Positions 54,797 through 63,944 of a stretch of DNA of 64,000 bases are shown here, in pieces. Below the pieces are notes generated by a model, which was not told the origin of the DNA, ran no database searches, and worked only from the letters and a program-made list of their open reading frames with translations. Position 1 is the stretch's first letter; each line of letters starts with the position of its first letter. A program made the position numbers and the translations under genes. This stretch comes from Gemmatimonadota bacterium (GTDB lineage: Bacteria > Gemmatimonadota > Gemmatimonadetes > Gemmatimonadales > Gemmatimonadaceae): assembly GCA_016719105.1 (NCBI GenBank), contig JADKAQ010000001.1:682001-746000 (forward strand), in the 5' to 3' direction.

Positions 54797-54812
54797 CGTG
54801 AAATGTTTCACG
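54797..54812 (+). promoter_or_regulatory. Inverted repeat CGTGAAATGTTTCACG in the nuo leader
   Basis: Two perfect 7-base arms CGTGAAA and TTTCACG flank TG, placed about 8-23 bases after the predicted nuo transcription start and 26 bases before the nuoA ATG. Position and symmetry fit a repressor operator; it could also form a short RNA hairpin. The arms are those of a ParB parS site but in inverted order. Confidence 0.5.
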
Positions 54813-54837
54813 AACTTCGGAGCACGTTGGGAGCGTC

Positions 54838-55242
54838 ATGGATCGAACGTACCTGCCCGTCCTGCTGCTGCTCGGCTTCGTTCTGGTGAACGCCGTCCTG
54901 ATCATCGCGTTGTCGACGCTGGTCATCCGGCGTCGCCCGACGCCGGTGAAGGACACCCCGTACGAATCCGGCATTCCTCCGTTGGGGGACGCGCGGGAGC
55001 GCTTCTCGGTGAAGTTCTACATGGTCGCGATGTTGTTCATCATCTTCGACATCGAAACCGTCTTCATGATCCCGTGGGGGGTCTACTACCGCCAGCTGTC
55101 GTGCAAGGTGGCCTTGGTCGGGAGTGCGTGCCCGGCCGGAAACATCTCGTTCTTCGGACTCGGGGAGATGCTGGTCTTCATGGCCATCCTCGTGGTCGGC
55201 TTCGTCTACGTCTGGAAGAAGGGAGCGCTGCAATGGGACTAG
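54838..55242 (+). CDS. nuoA: NADH-quinone oxidoreductase subunit A
   Basis: Membrane subunit of complex I; 134 residues with three transmembrane helices. The conserved loop PYESGIPPLGDARERFSVKFYMVAMLFIIFDIE is the ND3 hallmark (given here as PYESG and FYMVAMLFIIFDIE). A GGGAG site precedes the ATG. First gene of the nuo operon; overlaps nuoB by 10 bases. Confidence 0.96.
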   Translation: MDRTYLPVLLLLGFVLVNAVLIIALSTLVIRRRPTPVKDTPYESGIPPLGDARERFSVKFYMVAMLFIIFDIETVFMIPWGVYYRQLSCKVALVGSACPAGNISFFGLGEMLVFMAILVVGFVYVWKKGALQWD

Positions 55243-55859
55243 CCCCTCGTCCTGAGCCGAGCGTCGTCTCCTATGATCCGCAGTCGCAGGAAGGGTGGAT
55301 CACGACCCGTCTCGACATGCTGGTGAATTGGGGCCGTGCGAATTCGCTGTGGCCGATGCCGTTCGGGACCGCCTGCTGCGCCATCGAGTTCATGGCGTCG
55401 GCCGCGTCGCGCTTCGACCTCGCGCGCTTCGGGATGGAGCGGATGTCATTCTCGCCGCGCCAGGCCGATGTGCTGATCTGTGCCGGCCGCGTCCCGTTCA
55501 AGCTGGCCCCGGTCATCCGGCGCATCTATCAGCAGATGCCGCAGCCCAAGTGGGTGATCTCGATGGGGGCCTGCGCCTCGTCGGGCGGGATGTTCGACAC
55601 GTACGCGGTGACGCAGGGGATCGATACGATCATCCCGGTCGACGTGTACGTGCCGGGGTGCCCGCCGCGTCCCGAGGGGCTGATGTACGGCATCATGATG
55701 CTGCAGGAGAAGGTGAAGCGCGAGCGCATGAGCAACGAGTCGCTGCGCGATGAGCTCGAACCCGATCCGTCGAGCAACCTGTACATCCCGCCGTCGGTCA
55801 TCGACGAACTGTCGGAGCCGTTCGGCAACTCGGTTCATCAAACCCGGTCCGGGCTGTGA
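55233..55859 (+). CDS. nuoB: NADH-quinone oxidoreductase subunit B
   Basis: Carries the terminal N2 [4Fe-4S] cluster of complex I; 208 residues. Adjacent cysteines in FGTACCAIEFM, then SMGACASSGGMF and PVDVYVPGCPPRPEGLMYG. The C-terminal 35 residues extend beyond the core. Overlaps both nuoA (10 bases) and nuoC (4 bases). Confidence 0.97.
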   Translation: MGLAPRPEPSVVSYDPQSQEGWITTRLDMLVNWGRANSLWPMPFGTACCAIEFMASAASRFDLARFGMERMSFSPRQADVLICAGRVPFKLAPVIRRIYQQMPQPKWVISMGACASSGGMFDTYAVTQGIDTIIPVDVYVPGCPPRPEGLMYGIMMLQEKVKRERMSNESLRDELEPDPSSNLYIPPSVIDELSEPFGNSVHQTRSGL

Positions 55860-56557
55860 GCGCACCCTTCACGATCATCCACGCCGGGCAGGCGACTCCC
55901 GGCGCCCCAGCGCCGCGCACTCCAACCGCGCTGGCGCATCGCGGCGGCGCGGCCAACCCGAGCGTCGAAACGCTCAAGGCGCGCTTTCCGCAGTTCTTCG
56001 TTAGCGCCGAGGTCATCTGGGGCGAGACGACGGTCTACATCGCCCCCGCGGGAGCGCTGGAGGTCGTGCGTTGGCTGCACGACGACGCCGGCGAGCAGTA
56101 CGACTATCTCGTCGACGTGACGGCGGTCGAGTATCGCGACATGGAGCAGCCCATCGAGGTCGTGTGGCACCTGCGCTCGATCCCGTACCGGCGCTTCCTT
56201 CGCGTGAAGGCGCAGCTCCCCAAGGGCGAGCCGCTGCGGGTGCCGAGCGTGTACCCGGTGTACAAGGGGGCCGATTGGCTCGAGCGCGAGTGCTACGACA
56301 TGTTCGGCATCGTCTTCGAGGGGCACCCTGACCTGCGCCGCATCCTGATGTGGGAGCAGTATCGCGAAGGGTTCCCGCTGCGGAAGGACTTCCCGCTGCG
56401 TGGGCGTTTCTCGCGTGCGGAGCAGCTGCGCCAGGCGCTCTCGGCCAATCCCGAGGCCAAGTACTCGATGGAAGAGCTCACCATCGCCGACGCGTTCGAG
56501 GACCTGCCCAGCGAGATGCGGCAGCGCCTGAGCGGCGGCGAACGGACGGGAGAGTAG
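55856..56557 (+). CDS. nuoC: NADH-quinone oxidoreductase subunit C
   Basis: 30-kDa subunit of the complex I peripheral arm; 233 residues, not fused to NuoD. Core blocks: YDYLVDVTAVEY, VYPVYKGADWLERECYDMFGI (given as two parts around GADWLERE) and the C-terminal MWEQYREGFPLRKDFPL. The first 35 residues are a Pro/Ala-rich extension. The GTG start overlaps the nuoB stop as GTGA. Confidence 0.95.
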   Translation: MSAPFTIIHAGQATPGAPAPRTPTALAHRGGAANPSVETLKARFPQFFVSAEVIWGETTVYIAPAGALEVVRWLHDDAGEQYDYLVDVTAVEYRDMEQPIEVVWHLRSIPYRRFLRVKAQLPKGEPLRVPSVYPVYKGADWLERECYDMFGIVFEGHPDLRRILMWEQYREGFPLRKDFPLRGRFSRAEQLRQALSANPEAKYSMEELTIADAFEDLPSEMRQRLSGGERTGE

Positions 56558-56559
56558 CC

Positions 56560-57870
56560 GTGGCCACGAAGCGAACGATCGAAGTCGCGCTCTCGACCAG
56601 CGGGTTGGACCGGGAAGGGCGCCCACAGCGCGTCCCGCTCGTGGTGAACGAGGCGGGGCAGGTGACGACGATGGAGGCCCCGCCGGCGCTGGAGCCGGAA
56701 CTCGAGGGCGAGCACATGCTGATCAACATCGGGCCGCAGCACCCCGCCACGCACGGCGTGTTGCGGCTGGTGCTCGAGCTCGATGGCGAGACGGTGGTGC
56801 GCTGCATCCCGCACATCGGCTACCTGCACTGCGGCTTCGAGAAGATCGGCGAGTATCGCCAGTACAACCAGATCATCCCCTGGACCGACCGCGAGGACTA
56901 CCTCAACTCGCCGGGGAACAACATCGCCTTCGCGTTAGGTGCGGAGCGGCTGTTCGGCGTGGAGATCACCGAGCGCTGCACGGTACTGCGGATCATCGCG
57001 CTGGAGCTGTCGCGGATCATCTCGCACCTCGTGTGGGTCGGGACGACGTGCATCGACATCGGGGCGTTCACGCCATTCCTGTGGGCCTTCCAGGAGCGCG
57101 AGAACATCTACAACCTGCTCGAGGGGTGGGTCGGGGCGCGCCTCACGACGAGCATCTCGCGGGTGGGCGGGATGGCGGCCGACATTCCCGATGGCTGGCT
57201 CGACGGGCTCAAGGGCTTCCTCAAGACCTTCCCCAAGACGGTCGCCGAAGTAGACAAGATGATCACGCGCCACGGCATCTGGGTGGGGCGCACGATCGGG
57301 TTAGGCGTCATGACGCCGCAGGAGGCGCTGAACTACGGACTGTCGGGGCCGATGGCGCGCGCCTCGGGCGTGGCGTGGGATACGCGGCGCGACTTCCCGT
57401 ACCTCGGCTACGAGACCTACGACTTCGACGTCCCGGTGGGCGTGAACGGCGACGTGTACGACCGGTTCCTGGTGCGCATGGAGGAGATGCGGCAGTCGGT
57501 GCGCATCCTCGAGCAGGCAGTACAGCGCCTGCCGGACGGCCCGGTGAATGTCGACGACCCGCGTCTCATCCTCCCGCCCAAGCACAAGGCGACGAGCGAG
57601 ATGGAGTCGATGATCCATCACTTCAAGCTCGTGATGGAAGGGCCGCGCCCGCCGGCGGGGGAGTCGTACGTGGCGGTGGAGAGCCCCAAGGGCGAGAAGG
57701 GCTACTACTTCGTCTCCGACGGGTCGTCCAAGCCGGTGCGCTGGCGCATCCGGCCCCCCGCCTTCGTCAACCTCAGCGCGATCCCGAAGATGGTCGAGGG
57801 GCACCTCCTCTCCGACGTCATCGCGATCAATGCGAGCATCGATATCGTCATGGGAGAGATCGACCGATGA
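56560..57870 (+). CDS. nuoD: NADH-quinone oxidoreductase subunit D
   Basis: 49-kDa subunit lining the quinone site; 436 residues. Blocks: INIGPQHPATHGVLRL, PHIGYLHCGFEKIGEYR, and the late NASIDIVMGEIDR typical of the C-terminus. The GTG start at 56560 lies 2 bases after the nuoC stop; the N-terminal 45 residues are a variable extension. It overlaps nuoE by 4 bases. Confidence 0.97.
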   Translation: MATKRTIEVALSTSGLDREGRPQRVPLVVNEAGQVTTMEAPPALEPELEGEHMLINIGPQHPATHGVLRLVLELDGETVVRCIPHIGYLHCGFEKIGEYRQYNQIIPWTDREDYLNSPGNNIAFALGAERLFGVEITERCTVLRIIALELSRIISHLVWVGTTCIDIGAFTPFLWAFQERENIYNLLEGWVGARLTTSISRVGGMAADIPDGWLDGLKGFLKTFPKTVAEVDKMITRHGIWVGRTIGLGVMTPQEALNYGLSGPMARASGVAWDTRRDFPYLGYETYDFDVPVGVNGDVYDRFLVRMEEMRQSVRILEQAVQRLPDGPVNVDDPRLILPPKHKATSEMESMIHHFKLVMEGPRPPAGESYVAVESPKGEKGYYFVSDGSSKPVRWRIRPPAFVNLSAIPKMVEGHLLSDVIAINASIDIVMGEIDR

Positions 57871-58568
57871 GCCACGGACCTTCCGCCGCCGGTGGCGCGG
57901 TGCTCAAGCCGTCGCATGGCCATCACGACGAACCGCACGTCCCGGTCTTCACGGGCGCGGCGCGCGTCAAGCTCGATGAGATCATCGCGCGCTATCCCAC
58001 CAAGCAAGCCGCGCTGCTGCCCGCGCTCTGGATGCTGCAGGAAGCGCGTGGCTGGGTGAGCGAACCGGGGATGGCGGAGATCGCGGCGCTGCTCGACATC
58101 ACGCCGGCGTACGTGAAGGGCGTGGTGACGTTCTACACCATGTACCACCAGCATCCGGTCGGGAAGTACTTCATCCAGGTGTGCACCACGTCGCCCTGCA
58201 ACGTGTGCGGGGCGGAGGATGTGGTGAAGGCCTTCCTCGACAAGACCGGCTGCGGCGAGTTGGGGGTCACCTCCGACGACGGACGCTACACCGTGATCGA
58301 GGTCGAGTGCCTCGGCGCCTGCGGCTTCGCGACGCGTCATGGCGACGCCAGTCCTGGAGTCGATCAGCCCGAGACGGTGCCCGAGTCCGTCACGCCGGAG
58401 CCGTGCCGCTCGGCTTCCCGTCCCGGTCTTCCCGAGCTATGGGTTACCCGCACCAGCCACATCCCCGCGAGACCGTCGTCCTGTCGAAGCACTTCGGCGA
58501 TGCCGAGGCGCGTTCGCTCGACGGCTGGAAGAAACGCGGCGGCTACAAGGCGCTGGAGATGGCGTTAG
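57867..58568 (+). CDS. nuoE: NADH-quinone oxidoreductase subunit E, reading frame runs into nuoF
   Basis: [2Fe-2S] subunit of the NADH dehydrogenase module; 233 residues as read, against about 160-180 usual. Residues 1-155 are normal, with cluster cysteines in CTTSPCNVC and VECLGACGF. After GFAT the expected PV(M/L)-type segment is replaced by RHGDASPGVDQPETVPESVTPE. The frame then continues 130 bases into nuoF in a different phase and stops in a CGTTAGG word at 58566-58568. No frame offers a stop between about 58330 and the nuoF start, so the 3' end looks damaged or truly overlapping. Confidence 0.85.
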   Translation: MSHGPSAAGGAVLKPSHGHHDEPHVPVFTGAARVKLDEIIARYPTKQAALLPALWMLQEARGWVSEPGMAEIAALLDITPAYVKGVVTFYTMYHQHPVGKYFIQVCTTSPCNVCGAEDVVKAFLDKTGCGELGVTSDDGRYTVIEVECLGACGFATRHGDASPGVDQPETVPESVTPEPCRSASRPGLPELWVTRTSHIPARPSSCRSTSAMPRRVRSTAGRNAAATRRWRWR

Positions 58569-59755
58569 GCATGGACCCGGTCGCCATCCAGAACATCGTG
58601 AAGGACTCGGGGCTGCGCGGGCGCGGTGGCGCCGGCTTCCCCACGGGGCTCAAGTGGTCGTTCATGAAGATCGGCGACGGCAAGCCGCACTACCTGTGCT
58701 GCAACGCCGACGAGTCCGAGCCCGGGACGTTCAAGGACCGCGAGATCATGCGCTGGACCCCGCACGCGCTCATCGAGGGCGTGGCGATCGGTGCCTACGC
58801 GATCGGGGCCGAGACGGCGTACATCTACATCCGTGGGGAGTTCACGGAGCCCATCCAGCGCATGGAAGCGGCGCTGGCCGAGGCGCGCGCGGCCGGCGTG
58901 ATCGGTACGAACGCGATGGGGACCGGCAAGACGGTCAACGTCTGGGTGCACAAGGGCGCGGGTGCCTACATCTGCGGTGAAGAAACCGCGCTGATGAACT
59001 CGATCGAGGGACGCCGCGGCAACCCGCGCATCAAGCCGCCCTTCCCGGCGGTGGCCGGGCTGTTCGGCAAGCCCACGACGATCAACAACGTCGAGACGCT
59101 GGCGGCGGTGCCGCACATCCTCACCAACGGCGCCGACTGGTACAAGAAGCTCTCGCGCCCCGACAACCCGAAGTCGACGGGGACCAAGCTGTGGAGCGTG
59201 TGCGGCAACATCGCGCGCCCCGGCAACTACGAGGTCCAGATGGGATTCCCGTTCGGCGAGTTCCTCCACGAGGTCTGTGGAGGGGCGCTCCCCGGCCGGA
59301 AGCTGAAGGCGATCATCCCCGGTGGATGCTCGGTGCCGATCATCACGATCGAGGAAGCGGAGCAGGGGTTGATGGACTACGAAGGCATGGTCGCCGTCGG
59401 CACCATGCTCGGCTCCGCCGGCTGCATCGTGATCGACAACGCCCAGTCGATGCCCAAGCAGATCGCGCGCCTCGCGCGCTTCTATGCGCACGAGAGTTGT
59501 GCCCAATGCACGCAGTGCCGCGAAGGGACCGCGTGGACGACGAAGATCCTCGAGCGCATCGTGGCCGGTGACGGCACGGCCGAGGATCTCGACACGCTGC
59601 TCGAGATCGGCGAGAACATGACCGGCAAGACCATCTGCGTGCTCAGCGACAGCTGCGCCACGCCAGTGTCGAGCGGACTCAAGCGATTCCGTCACGAATT
59701 CGAAGCCCTCATCACGAAGAAGACCGTGCACGCCGTCCCTGTCGTGGTGGCCTGA
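58439..59755 (+). CDS. nuoF: NADH-quinone oxidoreductase subunit F
   Basis: NADH- and FMN-binding subunit; 438 residues. GLRGRGGAGFPTGLKW (NADH site), CNADESEPGTFKDRE (FMN site), YICGEETALMNSIEG, and the [4Fe-4S] motif ESCAQCTQCREG. The ATG at 58439 matches the expected N-terminus (MGYPHQPHPRETVVLSKHFG); the overlap with nuoE is therefore on the nuoE side. Its stop shares one base with the nuoG start. Confidence 0.97.
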   Translation: MGYPHQPHPRETVVLSKHFGDAEARSLDGWKKRGGYKALEMALGMDPVAIQNIVKDSGLRGRGGAGFPTGLKWSFMKIGDGKPHYLCCNADESEPGTFKDREIMRWTPHALIEGVAIGAYAIGAETAYIYIRGEFTEPIQRMEAALAEARAAGVIGTNAMGTGKTVNVWVHKGAGAYICGEETALMNSIEGRRGNPRIKPPFPAVAGLFGKPTTINNVETLAAVPHILTNGADWYKKLSRPDNPKSTGTKLWSVCGNIARPGNYEVQMGFPFGEFLHEVCGGALPGRKLKAIIPGGCSVPIITIEEAEQGLMDYEGMVAVGTMLGSAGCIVIDNAQSMPKQIARLARFYAHESCAQCTQCREGTAWTTKILERIVAGDGTAEDLDTLLEIGENMTGKTICVLSDSCATPVSSGLKRFRHEFEALITKKTVHAVPVVVA

Positions 59756-61326
59756 TGGCAGACACGCCCCTCGTCAACCTGACCCATTGAAGGGCGCCCA
59801 GTCGCCGTCGCGCCGGGGACGACCATCCTCGAAGCGGCGAAGTCGGCCGGGGTCCTCGTCCCGCATTACTGCTACCATCCGGGACTTCCCGTGGCCGGCG
59901 TCTGCCGCATGTGCCTCGTGGAAGTCGAGAAGTTCCCGAAGCTCGCCCCGTCGTGCGCGACGGCCGTGGCCGAGGGACAGGTGGTGCACGTGCACTCCGA
60001 GAAGGCCCGCGAAGCGCGCAAGGGCGTCCTGGAGATGCTGCTGATCAACCACCCGCTCGACTGTCCGATCTGCGATCAGTCCGGCGAGTGCGAACTGCAG
60101 GACTACACATATCAGGAAGGGCGCAACGACTCGCGGTATCGCGAGGCCAAGCGCTTCAACCCGGTCGACGACTTCGGGGGCGATGTCCTCTACGTCCAGA
60201 ACCGCTGCATCCTCTGCACGCGGTGTGTCCGCTTCATGGACGACGTGGCCAAGGACACGGTGCTGAACGTCAGCGAGCGCGGCGACCGCGCCTTCATCGG
60301 CAAGTTCGAGGGGAAGGACCTCACGCATCCGTGGGCGGCAAACGTCGTCGACCTCTGCCCCGTCGGCGCGCTGCTCTCGAAGGACTTTCTCAACAAGGCG
60401 CGTGCGTGGGAGCTCGATCGCACGGCCTCGGTGTGCACCGGCTGCTCGCAGGGGTGCAACATCATCGTCGAGACGCGCGACAACACGGTCATGCGCCTGC
60501 GTCCGCGCTCCAACGAGAGCGTGAACCAGTTCTTCATGTGTGACCACGGGCGCGGCAACTACCGCTGGCTCAACCGCCGCGACCGGCTCGAGTCGCCGAG
60601 CATCCTTGGCGCGAGTGGCCACGCGTCGTGGACTGGGACGTCGCGCTCGAAGGAGCCGCCCGTGTCCTGAAGGGGAAGAAGATCTTCGTCCTCGCCTCAC
60701 CCAATCTCTCCAACGAAGCGCTGCATCTGCTGTCGCGCCTCGTGAAGAAGTCGGGCGGTACGGGGGCCTATCGCGTGGAGCAGGGGACCGTCGCCGCGCT
60801 GCCCGGCGCTCCGGATCTCGCGCTGCGCGCCGACCGTGCCGCCAATGCCACCGGAGCACAACTCCTGGGCTTCACGCGTCACGCGTCGCCGCTCGACCTC
60901 CTGCAACCGGGTGACGCACTCGTGGTCGCCGACCAGGACCTCGCCCCCGGCGACGCCGCGGCGGTGAGCCGCGCGTCGGTCGTCGTCGTCGTGGGGACGG
61001 CCATGCCGGCCAACCTTCCCAAGGCCGATATCATCCTCCCCATCGCCAACGTGGTGGAAGAGGAGGGGACGTTCACCAATCTCCGCGGCCGAGTGCAACG
61101 CTTCCTGCAGGCCAAGGCGACGCAGGGGATGGCGCGCCCGAGTTGGTACGTCCTCTCCGACCTGTTGGGTGCCATGGGCGAGAAGGCCGAGTACTTCACG
61201 GCGTCGGACGCCTTCGCCGCGCTTGCCGCGGCCGAGCAGGCCTTTGCCGGGTTGTCGTACGACACGTTAGGGCTGCGCGGCCTGCCCGTCGTCGACGCGG
61301 CCTCCTTCGCGGAGGCCGCCCGATGA
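59755..61326 (+). pseudogene. nuoG: NADH-quinone oxidoreductase subunit G, interrupted by two single-base frameshifts
   Basis: Iron-sulfur subunit of complex I, about 523 codons if repaired. From ATG 59755 the frame stops after 11 codons at 59790. Dropping one C from the CCC at about 59784-59786 restores TIEGRPVAVAPGTTILEAAKSAG. A second break at about 60620-60624 (GGCCAC, one C short) splits the C-terminal part. Two open pieces result: 59891-60670 (from an internal ATG) and 60628-61326. Cluster motifs are intact: HYCYHP, CRMC, CPICDQSGEC, CILCTRC, CPVGAL and CTGCSQGC. It lacks most of the molybdopterin-like domain of 800-900-residue NuoG proteins. Since the operon is otherwise intact, assembly error is more likely than decay. 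Confidence 0.85.
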
Positions 61327-62618
61327 GCGCCTTCCTCGCGATGCCCGCACTGCTGCAGGCGGCGGTTGATCCGCAGGCTGCTCCGAACTTCTGGCCCTGG
61401 TTCCTGGCCACGGCGCTCAAGCTGCTGGTCTTCTTCACGCTGTACATGGTGATCGTCGCCTACTCCACGCTGGCCGAGCGCAAGATCTCGGCGTGGATCC
61501 AGGGGCGGCACGGTCCCAATCGCGTCGGCCCGCGCGGCTATTTCCAGCCGCTGGCCGACGGCGTGAAGAACTTCATGAAGGAAGAGACGCTCCCGCCGCA
61601 CGTGAACAAGGCGCTCTTCATCATCGCGCCGATGTTGTCGTTCGTGCCGGCGCTGATGGTGTGGGCGATCATCCCGTGGGGGGCGGCCTACGCGTCGCCG
61701 TGGGGCCGCATCGACATGGTGCTCGCCGACCTGCCGATCGGTTTCCTGTTCACGCTCGGTATCGGGTCGCTCGGCGTGTACGGGATCGTGCTCGCCGGCT
61801 GGGGCTCGAACAACAAGTACGCGCTGCTGGGCGGACTCCGCTCGAGCGCGCAGATGATCTCCTACGAGATCTCGATGGGCATGTCGCTGATCCCCGTCTT
61901 GCTGCTGGCGGGGAACGTGACGATGCGAACGATCGTGAACCAGCAGGCCGAGATGCACGCGTGGAACGTCGTCACGCTCTCGGTGGCCTTCGTGACGTAC
62001 CTCATCTCCGCCTTCGCCGAGACCAACCGCCTCCCGTTCGACCTCCCCGAGGCCGAGTCGGAGCTGGTGACCGGGTACCACACCGAGTACTCGGCGATGA
62101 AGTTCTCGATGTTCATGATCGCCGAGTACGCCAACATGGTCACGCAGTCGGCGATGCTGGCGACGCTCTTCTTCGGCGGGTGGGACATCCCGTTCATGAC
62201 GGCCGACAACACCGGGGCGGTGAGTGGCCCGCTCGTGCTGCTGTCGGTGATCATCATGATGGCGAAGACGCTCTTCTTCATGTTCTTCTACATCTGGATC
62301 CGCTGGACGCTTCCGCGCTTCCGGTATGACCAGCTGATGTCGTTGGGATGGAAGCTCCTCCTCCCGCTGGCGCTGGGCTACATCGTCATCGTGGCCTCGC
62401 TGATGCTGGCGCTCGACGCCATGGGGATCGAGCGCGGGCTCGCGTACGCGGGGATCTTCCTGGCGGTCAATGCGGTCATCCTGTTCATCGCCTTCTCGCT
62501 CATCGACCGCGGCCGCGTGCTGAGCCCGGCGTACGGACGCGCGTCGGCGGAGGAACTGGCCAGGCTGCGCGGCATCACCGCAGCGCGCGCGAATCTCTCG
62601 ACCCAGGCAGGCGACTAA
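61323..62618 (+). CDS. nuoH: NADH-quinone oxidoreductase subunit H
   Basis: Membrane subunit at the quinone entry site; 431 residues with about eight or nine transmembrane helices. Blocks: AERKISAWIQGRHGPNRVGP, FLFTLGIGSLGVYGIVLAGW, and SAFAETNRLPFDLPEAESELVTGYHTEYS (given in family order). The ATG overlaps the nuoG stop. Length is slightly long because of an extended C-terminus (about 25 residues). Confidence 0.97.
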   Translation: MSAFLAMPALLQAAVDPQAAPNFWPWFLATALKLLVFFTLYMVIVAYSTLAERKISAWIQGRHGPNRVGPRGYFQPLADGVKNFMKEETLPPHVNKALFIIAPMLSFVPALMVWAIIPWGAAYASPWGRIDMVLADLPIGFLFTLGIGSLGVYGIVLAGWGSNNKYALLGGLRSSAQMISYEISMGMSLIPVLLLAGNVTMRTIVNQQAEMHAWNVVTLSVAFVTYLISAFAETNRLPFDLPEAESELVTGYHTEYSAMKFSMFMIAEYANMVTQSAMLATLFFGGWDIPFMTADNTGAVSGPLVLLSVIIMMAKTLFFMFFYIWIRWTLPRFRYDQLMSLGWKLLLPLALGYIVIVASLMLALDAMGIERGLAYAGIFLAVNAVILFIAFSLIDRGRVLSPAYGRASAEELARLRGITAARANLSTQAGD

Positions 62619-63115
62619 TGGCCATCAACGTGAAGGTCGTGGACCGTCCCCTCTCGGAGACGAGCTACGTCCGGGCAACGCTGAAGGGGCTGGGCAACAC
62701 CTTCAAGCACCTCATCGATCCCCACAAGGTGACCACGCAGTATCCCGAGCAGCGCGAGAGCATCTCGCCGCGCTGGCGCGGGACGCATCGCATGCTCACC
62801 ACCGAGGACGGCAAGGCGAAGTGCGTGGCGTGCGGACTCTGCCCCACGGTGTGCCCCGCCAACTGCATCAAGCTGGTCCCGGGTGAGGACGAGCAGGGGA
62901 ACCGCTATCCGCTCGTCTTCGAGATCGACGAGTTCCGCTGCATCTTCTGCGGCTACTGCCAGGAAGTGTGCCCCGAGGAGGCGATCCACCTCGGAAGGCA
63001 CTACGAGAATGCCGAGTATTCGCGCGAAGGCTTCGTCTACGACCTCGAGCGCCTGATGGCCCAGACGCACCCGGTGTGCGAGATGTGGGACCCGGCCGAC
63101 CCGAAAGGCGAGTAA
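62618..63115 (+). CDS. nuoI: NADH-quinone oxidoreductase subunit I
   Basis: Ferredoxin-like subunit carrying two [4Fe-4S] clusters; 165 residues. Two CxxCxxCxxxC motifs: CVACGLCPTVCPANC and CIFCGYCQEVCPEEA. The ATG overlaps the nuoH stop (TAATG), and the stop overlaps nuoJ in the same way. Confidence 0.97.
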   Translation: MAINVKVVDRPLSETSYVRATLKGLGNTFKHLIDPHKVTTQYPEQRESISPRWRGTHRMLTTEDGKAKCVACGLCPTVCPANCIKLVPGEDEQGNRYPLVFEIDEFRCIFCGYCQEVCPEEAIHLGRHYENAEYSREGFVYDLERLMAQTHPVCEMWDPADPKGE

Positions 63116-63651
63116 TGCCGAACTTCTTCTACGAGCTTCACTTCTATCTCTTCGGGCTGCTCGCGATCGCCTCGGCGCTCGCGTTCGTGACCCGCAAGAG
63201 CCCCGTGGCGGCGGCGCTGTGGCTGGTGCAGACCATGTTCTGCCTCGCCGCGCTCTACGTCATGATGGACGCGCACTTCGTCGGCGCCATCCAGGTGCTG
63301 GTCTATGCCGGTGCCATCATGGTGGTCTTCCTCTTCGTCGTCATGCTGCTCAACCTCGGGCATCCCGACGAGCTGTCGGACCTGCGCGGCAAGTGGGGGC
63401 GGATCGCGGCCGGCTTGTTAGGCATCGCCCTGCTGGCACAGGTGATGGCGCTCGGGCGCACACGCCCCGAGGCGTCCCTGGTGCAGAGTGACTTCGCGCG
63501 CGCCGAGAGCCTCAAGGATCTCAACGCCGTGAGCGCGATCGCCAAGCCGCTCTTCAGCGACAACCTGCTCGCCTTCGAACTCACGAGCATCCTGCTCCTC
63601 GTGGCCATCGTCGGCGCCGTCGTCCTCGGCAAACGGAGGGCCTCCGCATGA
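63115..63651 (+). CDS. nuoJ: NADH-quinone oxidoreductase subunit J
   Basis: Membrane subunit (ND6-like) of 178 residues with five transmembrane helices. The third helix contains the conserved VLVYAGAIMVVFLFVVMLLNL with its pi-bulge region. Overlaps nuoI by one base and nuoK by four. Confidence 0.96.
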   Translation: MPNFFYELHFYLFGLLAIASALAFVTRKSPVAAALWLVQTMFCLAALYVMMDAHFVGAIQVLVYAGAIMVVFLFVVMLLNLGHPDELSDLRGKWGRIAAGLLGIALLAQVMALGRTRPEASLVQSDFARAESLKDLNAVSAIAKPLFSDNLLAFELTSILLLVAIVGAVVLGKRRASA

Positions 63652-63944
63652 TGGTTCCCGAAGCGCTCGCGCTGTCCGCGGTGCTGTTCAGCATCGGGGT
63701 GATTGGTGTCCTCACCCGCCGCAACGCGATCATCATCTTCATGTGCGTCGAGCTCATGCTCAACGCGGTCAACCTGTCGTTCGTCGCCTTCTCCAGGTTG
63801 TACGGGATGACGGGACAGGTGTTCGTGGTGTTCGTCATGACCGTTGCCGCGGCTGAAGCCGCGGTGGGGCTCGCGATCATCATCTCGATTTTCCGCCACC
63901 GCCAGACGGTGGACCTCACGAACATCAATCTCCTCAAGGGCTGA
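63648..63944 (+). CDS. nuoK: NADH-quinone oxidoreductase subunit K
   Basis: Membrane subunit (ND4L-like) of 98 residues with three transmembrane helices. Conserved acidic residues for proton transfer lie in CVELMLNAVNL and AAAEAAVGLAI. The start is ATG 63648 or the next codon, ATG 63651. Overlaps nuoJ by 4 bases and nuoL by one. Confidence 0.96.
   Translation: MMVPEALALSAVLFSIGVIGVLTRRNAIIIFMCVELMLNAVNLSFVAFSRLYGMTGQVFVVFVMTVAAAEAAVGLAIIISIFRHRQTVDLTNINLLKG

Noticed and set aside
54797..54812. ParB parS centromere site
   Set aside because: parS is TGTTTCACGTGAAACA; this site has the arms in the opposite order (CGTGAAA then TTTCACG) and only one near-complete half site, and no parAB genes are nearby.
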